A program made the position numbers and the translations under genes. Positions 60,740 to 64,000 of a DNA stretch of 64,000 nucleotides are shown here, piece by piece. Each line of letters opens with the position of its first letter. The first letter of the stretch is position 1. The notes under the pieces were generated by a model. The model was not told the DNA's origin and ran no database searches. It was given only the letters and a program-made list of their open reading frames with translations. This stretch comes from Bryobacterales bacterium (GTDB lineage: Bacteria > Acidobacteriota > Terriglobia > Bryobacterales > Bryobacteraceae). The stretch covers positions 1 through 64,000 of the forward strand of contig JADLDI010000071.1 of assembly GCA_020846745.1 (NCBI GenBank), given 5' to 3'.

Positions 60740-62157
60740 GCGAGGATCTCCCTCACCACATTGCCATGAACGTCGGTCAAACGCATGTCCCGCCCGGAGT
60801 AGCGATACGTCAGCCGCTTGTGGTCCATGCCCAGCAGGTGCAGCATGGTCGCGTGTAGATCGTGCATGTGGACCTTGTTCTCAATAGCGAAATACCCATA
60901 CTCGTCCGTCGCTCCATGCACGTAGCCAGGCTTCACACCGCCGCCCGCCATCCACATCGTGAACCCGAACGGATTGTGGTCGCGCCCGATCACGTTCACA
61001 TAGCCGCCGTCCGGGAACTGCGCGCAGGGCGTCCTGCCGAACTCGCCGCCCCAAACCACCAGCGTCTCGTTCAGCAATCCGCGCGACTTCAAATCGCGCA
61101 ATAACCCGGCAATCGGTTTATCCGTAGACTTCGCGTTCAGCTTGTGCCCTTCCTGTAAGGCGGAATGCTGATCCCACCGGTCCAGCCCCTTACGCGCCGG
61201 AGTGAGCAGCTCGACAAACCGCACGCCTCGCTCCACCATCCGCCGCGCCAACAAGCACTCGCGCCCGAAGTCTTCCGTCAGCGGGTCGTCCAGGCCATAC
61301 AACTTTTTTGTCGTCTCCGTCTCCCCCGACAAATCCAGCAAATCCGGCACGGCGGTCTGCATTCGATACGCCATCTCGTAATTCGAAATGGTCGCCTCGA
61401 TCTCCGACACCTGCCCAAACCGGTCAAGCACGCCCTTATTCAACTTACTAAGCAGTGCTAACTTGTCCCTTTGCGCTGTCTTATCCTTCTCGATCGGCTC
61501 TAAGTCGGCAATCGGGTGCTCCCCCTTCCGGAACAGCGTTCCTTGAAACGACGCCGGCAGAAAGCCCGCCCCGAAGCAGTCCATGCCCCCCGGCGGGATC
61601 AGCCCCGATTCCAGCACGATAAATCCCGGAAGGTTCTCGCTCGCGCTGCCCAATCCGTAGTTGATCCACGCGCCCATCGACGGCCGCCCCTGAAAACCCG
61701 ATCCGGAATGGATGAAGTAGTTCGCCGCCGTATGTTCGGAATGATCGGCCACCATGGACCGGATCACGCAGATGTCGTCGATACACGCCGCCACCTCCGG
61801 AAATAGCTCCGAAACCGGTGTCCCCGATTGCCCGTACCGTTTGAACGCGAAGGGCGACCCGTAGATCTTATCCGAGATGTTGAACACCGTCGTCGGTGTC
61901 TGGAACGGGATCTTCTGCCCGTTCTCTTCGATCAGCCGCGGCTTTGGATCGAATGTGTCCATCTGCGACGGACCGCCGTCCATAAACAGGAAGATCACCG
62001 CTTTTGCCTTCGCCGTATAGTGCGGCTGCAGCACGCCACCCTGCGACTCCCGCGCCATCGCATGCAACAGCGCCAGCCCGCCGAACCCGTTCGCCGCCCG
62101 GCACAGCATCTCACGCCGCGATAACAATCCCCGCCGGTGACTCAACTTACCGGACAT
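60736..62157 (-). CDS. DUF1501 (sulfatase-like) exported protein
   Basis: A 473-residue DUF1501 protein, related in fold to alkaline phosphatases/sulfatases. It has a twin-arginine-like leader (SRREMLCRAANGFGGLALLH, about 13-32), then AVIFLFMDGGPSQMDTFDPK (about 53-72), SMVADHSEHTAANYFIHSGS, VVWGGEFGRTPCAQFPDGGY and GVKPGYVHGATDEYGYFA, all family hallmarks. Function is unproven; it almost always accompanies a DUF1549/DUF1553 protein, as here, where the upstream gene overlaps it by 11 bases. The pair is common in planctomycetes and acidobacteria and is suspected of acting on complex polysaccharides. Confidence 0.92.
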   Translation of the reverse strand: MSGKLSHRRGLLSRREMLCRAANGFGGLALLHAMARESQGGVLQPHYTAKAKAVIFLFMDGGPSQMDTFDPKPRLIEENGQKIPFQTPTTVFNISDKIYGSPFAFKRYGQSGTPVSELFPEVAACIDDICVIRSMVADHSEHTAANYFIHSGSGFQGRPSMGAWINYGLGSASENLPGFIVLESGLIPPGGMDCFGAGFLPASFQGTLFRKGEHPIADLEPIEKDKTAQRDKLALLSKLNKGVLDRFGQVSEIEATISNYEMAYRMQTAVPDLLDLSGETETTKKLYGLDDPLTEDFGRECLLARRMVERGVRFVELLTPARKGLDRWDQHSALQEGHKLNAKSTDKPIAGLLRDLKSRGLLNETLVVWGGEFGRTPCAQFPDGGYVNVIGRDHNPFGFTMWMAGGGVKPGYVHGATDEYGYFAIENKVHMHDLHATMLHLLGMDHKRLTYRYSGRDMRLTDVHGNVVREILA

Positions 62158-64000
62158 ACAGGAACTCCGCTGAATTCAATAACACGTGTGCTAACTCCGC
62201 CCAACTCCGCCTTGAGGCAAACTCCAGTGTCTCGCGCTTCTCCCACTCCTCGGGCGACCGCGCAAATGCCTGCCGGTACATCGCCTCCAGCCTCGCGCCA
62301 GGCTCCGGGATCTCGCCCGATACCTTGTCGGCCCAAATCCGCGCCTGCTCCGCGACAAACTCGTTGTTTAGCATCAGCAGCGCCTGCGACGGCACGGTTG
62401 ACGAGCCTCGCGTCCCGATCGTCGAAATCGGCAGTGGATAATCGAACGCCAGAAACATCGGCGTAAGGAAATTCCGCCGCACCTGTATATACAAACTGCG
62501 CCGCCCGCCGCCGTCCAGCGGACCCGTCTTCGGCTTCCCGCGCCCGTCCTGATACTTCGAGATATACGGCGCCACACTGGGTCCATACAACGTTGCGTCC
62601 AGCCGGCCCGACACCGTCAGGATCGAATCGCGAATCGCTTCCGCCTCCAAGCGCCGAACCGGGAAATGATGTAGTAACTCATTCCTCGGATCGGCTTCGG
62701 CCGCATGCTTATCCGCAATCGAACTCATGCGGTAAGCCGCCGAAAGCACGATCTCACGATGCAGCCACTTGACCGACCCGTTGTTCTTCAGCAACCCCGC
62801 CGCCAGATAGTCGAGTAACTCCGGATGCGACGGCCGCTCGCCTGTTTGCCCGAAGTTATCGGTGGTCCGCACCAATCCGTACCCGAAATGGTGCTTCCAC
62901 ACGCGGTTCACCAGCACCCTTGCCGCCAGCGGCGATGCCGCGGTCTTCTCCGCCACCTCCAACCGGCCTGACCCGTGCTCCACCGGCGAGCCATCCGCAA
63001 TCACACGCAGAAATCCGCGCGCCACCGGTTCCCCCAGATTCTTGTGGTTCCCACGCACGTGCAACTTCACGTCATGCGGATCCTCATCGAAGGAAATCAT
63101 GCCCCACGTCGATGGCGGAATCTCCCCCTCGGCCAGTTTCAACTCCACCGCACCCGCTGCCCCAGCCTCTTCCGCCGGCGGCTTCTCGTTATCCGAAAAG
63201 ATGATCTTGTCCACCGCGATCCACCCCTTCGGATCGCGATCGACTAACTCGAAGTAGCAACTCCGGCCGATCTCCTTCGTCATCCTTGCCGATCGCCACG
63301 CGAACCCTGGCTTGCCCGTTGGAAACAGGTGCGCACTCTTGTGATCGTCCGCCACAACCGTCAACCGCGTTCCCGCCTTTTCGCGATCCGCGGCCGATCC
63401 CGCCAGCCGCACGTGTACCCACAGTTTAGGCATGCGGAACTTCTTCGATGTCACGGACCCAACCACTCCCGCCGTCCCGTACCCCAGCGACGAAGCGAAC
63501 CCCGGCTCCCATTGCTTGCGGAACGCCTCGCCCGTTCCGTACCACTCTGCCTGCGACGTGAAGTCTTCGAATACGACGTCGCCCTCCCGCAACTTCACTT
63601 CCGCCGCCGGACCGAGTTTCGGCTGAGCCTGCATCTTGCGAACCCGCTCATGCGCTGCCGTGATCGCGGCGGCCCGTTCCGGCGAATCGATCACTGCTTC
63701 GCGGACGTTGGTTGAATTGAGCACACCCGCCAGCGCGTAGTAATCGCGTGTCGGAATCGGGTCGAACTTATGGTCGTGACACCGCGCGCATGCCACCGTC
63801 AGCCCGAGGAAGGTCTTGCCCAGCACATCAATCTGGTTATCCACTGTGTCGGCCCGCGACTTCACGGAGTCGGTAGCGCTGTTCAGCACCTCGCCGAACC
63901 AGTACATCGAAGTCCCCAGCGGCGACTCCAAATGCGCCCCGTCCTTTGATACGCGCGGATTCGGCAACAGGTCGCCCGCCAGATGCTCTTTAATCAACTG
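62147..64000 (-). CDS. DUF1549/DUF1553 cytochrome-like protein, partial (5' end outside window)
   Basis: At least 617 codons are visible and the frame stays open to the right edge, so the N-terminus is missing; full-length members are about 800-1100 residues. The visible part begins inside DUF1549, whose GLTVACARCHDHKFDPIPTR (near 63794) is the family hallmark with a CxxCH haem-like motif. A carbohydrate-binding-like beta domain follows (about 130-310 of the visible part), then DUF1553 (LAARVLVNRVWKHHFGYGLV; HPELLDYLAAGLLKNNGSVK; MLNNEFVAEQARIWADKV). It overlaps the DUF1501 gene by 11 bases. A periplasmic redox or glycan role is inferred from the pair's distribution. Confidence 0.9.
   Translation of the reverse strand, partial: QLIKEHLAGDLLPNPRVSKDGAHLESPLGTSMYWFGEVLNSATDSVKSRADTVDNQIDVLGKTFLGLTVACARCHDHKFDPIPTRDYYALAGVLNSTNVREAVIDSPERAAAITAAHERVRKMQAQPKLGPAAEVKLREGDVVFEDFTSQAEWYGTGEAFRKQWEPGFASSLGYGTAGVVGSVTSKKFRMPKLWVHVRLAGSAADREKAGTRLTVVADDHKSAHLFPTGKPGFAWRSARMTKEIGRSCYFELVDRDPKGWIAVDKIIFSDNEKPPAEEAGAAGAVELKLAEGEIPPSTWGMISFDEDPHDVKLHVRGNHKNLGEPVARGFLRVIADGSPVEHGSGRLEVAEKTAASPLAARVLVNRVWKHHFGYGLVRTTDNFGQTGERPSHPELLDYLAAGLLKNNGSVKWLHREIVLSAAYRMSSIADKHAAEADPRNELLHHFPVRRLEAEAIRDSILTVSGRLDATLYGPSVAPYISKYQDGRGKPKTGPLDGGGRRSLYIQVRRNFLTPMFLAFDYPLPISTIGTRGSSTVPSQALLMLNNEFVAEQARIWADKVSGEIPEPGARLEAMYRQAFARSPEEWEKRETLEFASRRSWAELAHVLLNSAEFLYVR

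Overview
The window looks like a piece of an acidobacterial chromosome, probably from the Solibacter/Bryobacter side of the phylum. The reasons are the high G+C coding sequence, three very long TonB-receptor-like proteins with an N-terminal carboxypeptidase-regulatory domain, abundant secreted TPR, CRTAC1/ASPIC, DUF1080, DUF1501 and DUF1553 proteins, Tat-exported Gfo/Idh/MocA enzymes, and a remnant of a multicopy short protein family with a GK..SS.NA..HGLTAE core that I associate with this phylum. Assignment is by pattern recognition only. I saw no rRNA, tRNA, CRISPR array, prophage or intact insertion sequence.

Region 1 (1-31 kb) is mostly housekeeping. A TldD/PmbA-type peptidase, a YeiH-type membrane protein and a CE18/Agd3-like deacetylase run rightwards. 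They converge on a tightly overlapping leftward operon: accD, a D-aminoacylase-type amidohydrolase, an ABC-F ATPase, an S55 (SpoIVB-like) peptidase and a beta-propeller/fibronectin protein. A gene remnant and a hairpin separate accD from smc. Next come a Ser/Thr kinase with PEGA repeats, ftsY, ribD, ribE, two TPR genes whose start codons share one CATG, a secreted alpha/alpha-toroid-like protein, a fused Kgd-type 2-oxoglutarate dehydrogenase/decarboxylase and a GT39 membrane glycosyltransferase.

Region 2 (31-45 kb) holds a RACo-like 2Fe-2S/ASKHA activator, the first TonB-receptor-like gene, a lipoprotein dehydrogenase-HEAT-cytochrome c, a MazF-type toxin-antitoxin pair, and a leftward run: TPR, class II aldolase, YbaK deacylase, DUF1080, Gfo/Idh/MocA.

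Region 3 (45-64 kb) looks like an outer-surface and glycan-use region: two more TonB-receptor-like genes, a CRTAC1 protein, a sulfatase, a second DUF1080 plus Gfo/Idh/MocA pair, an aromatic amino acid decarboxylase, a CehA/McbA-type PHP hydrolase, and an overlapping DUF1553-DUF1501-GAF operon cut by the right edge.

The most interesting points are two Tat-exported oxidoreductase + DUF1080 modules that could form a periplasmic 3-keto-glycoside cleavage system, a CE18-type deacetylase outside its usual hosts, an Asn-Gly-His-rich insert inside the SMC head, an S55 peptidase whose serine motif precedes its histidine motif, a dispersed two-hairpin repeat with GNRA loops, and a perfect inverted repeat between divergent receptor and hydrolase genes.
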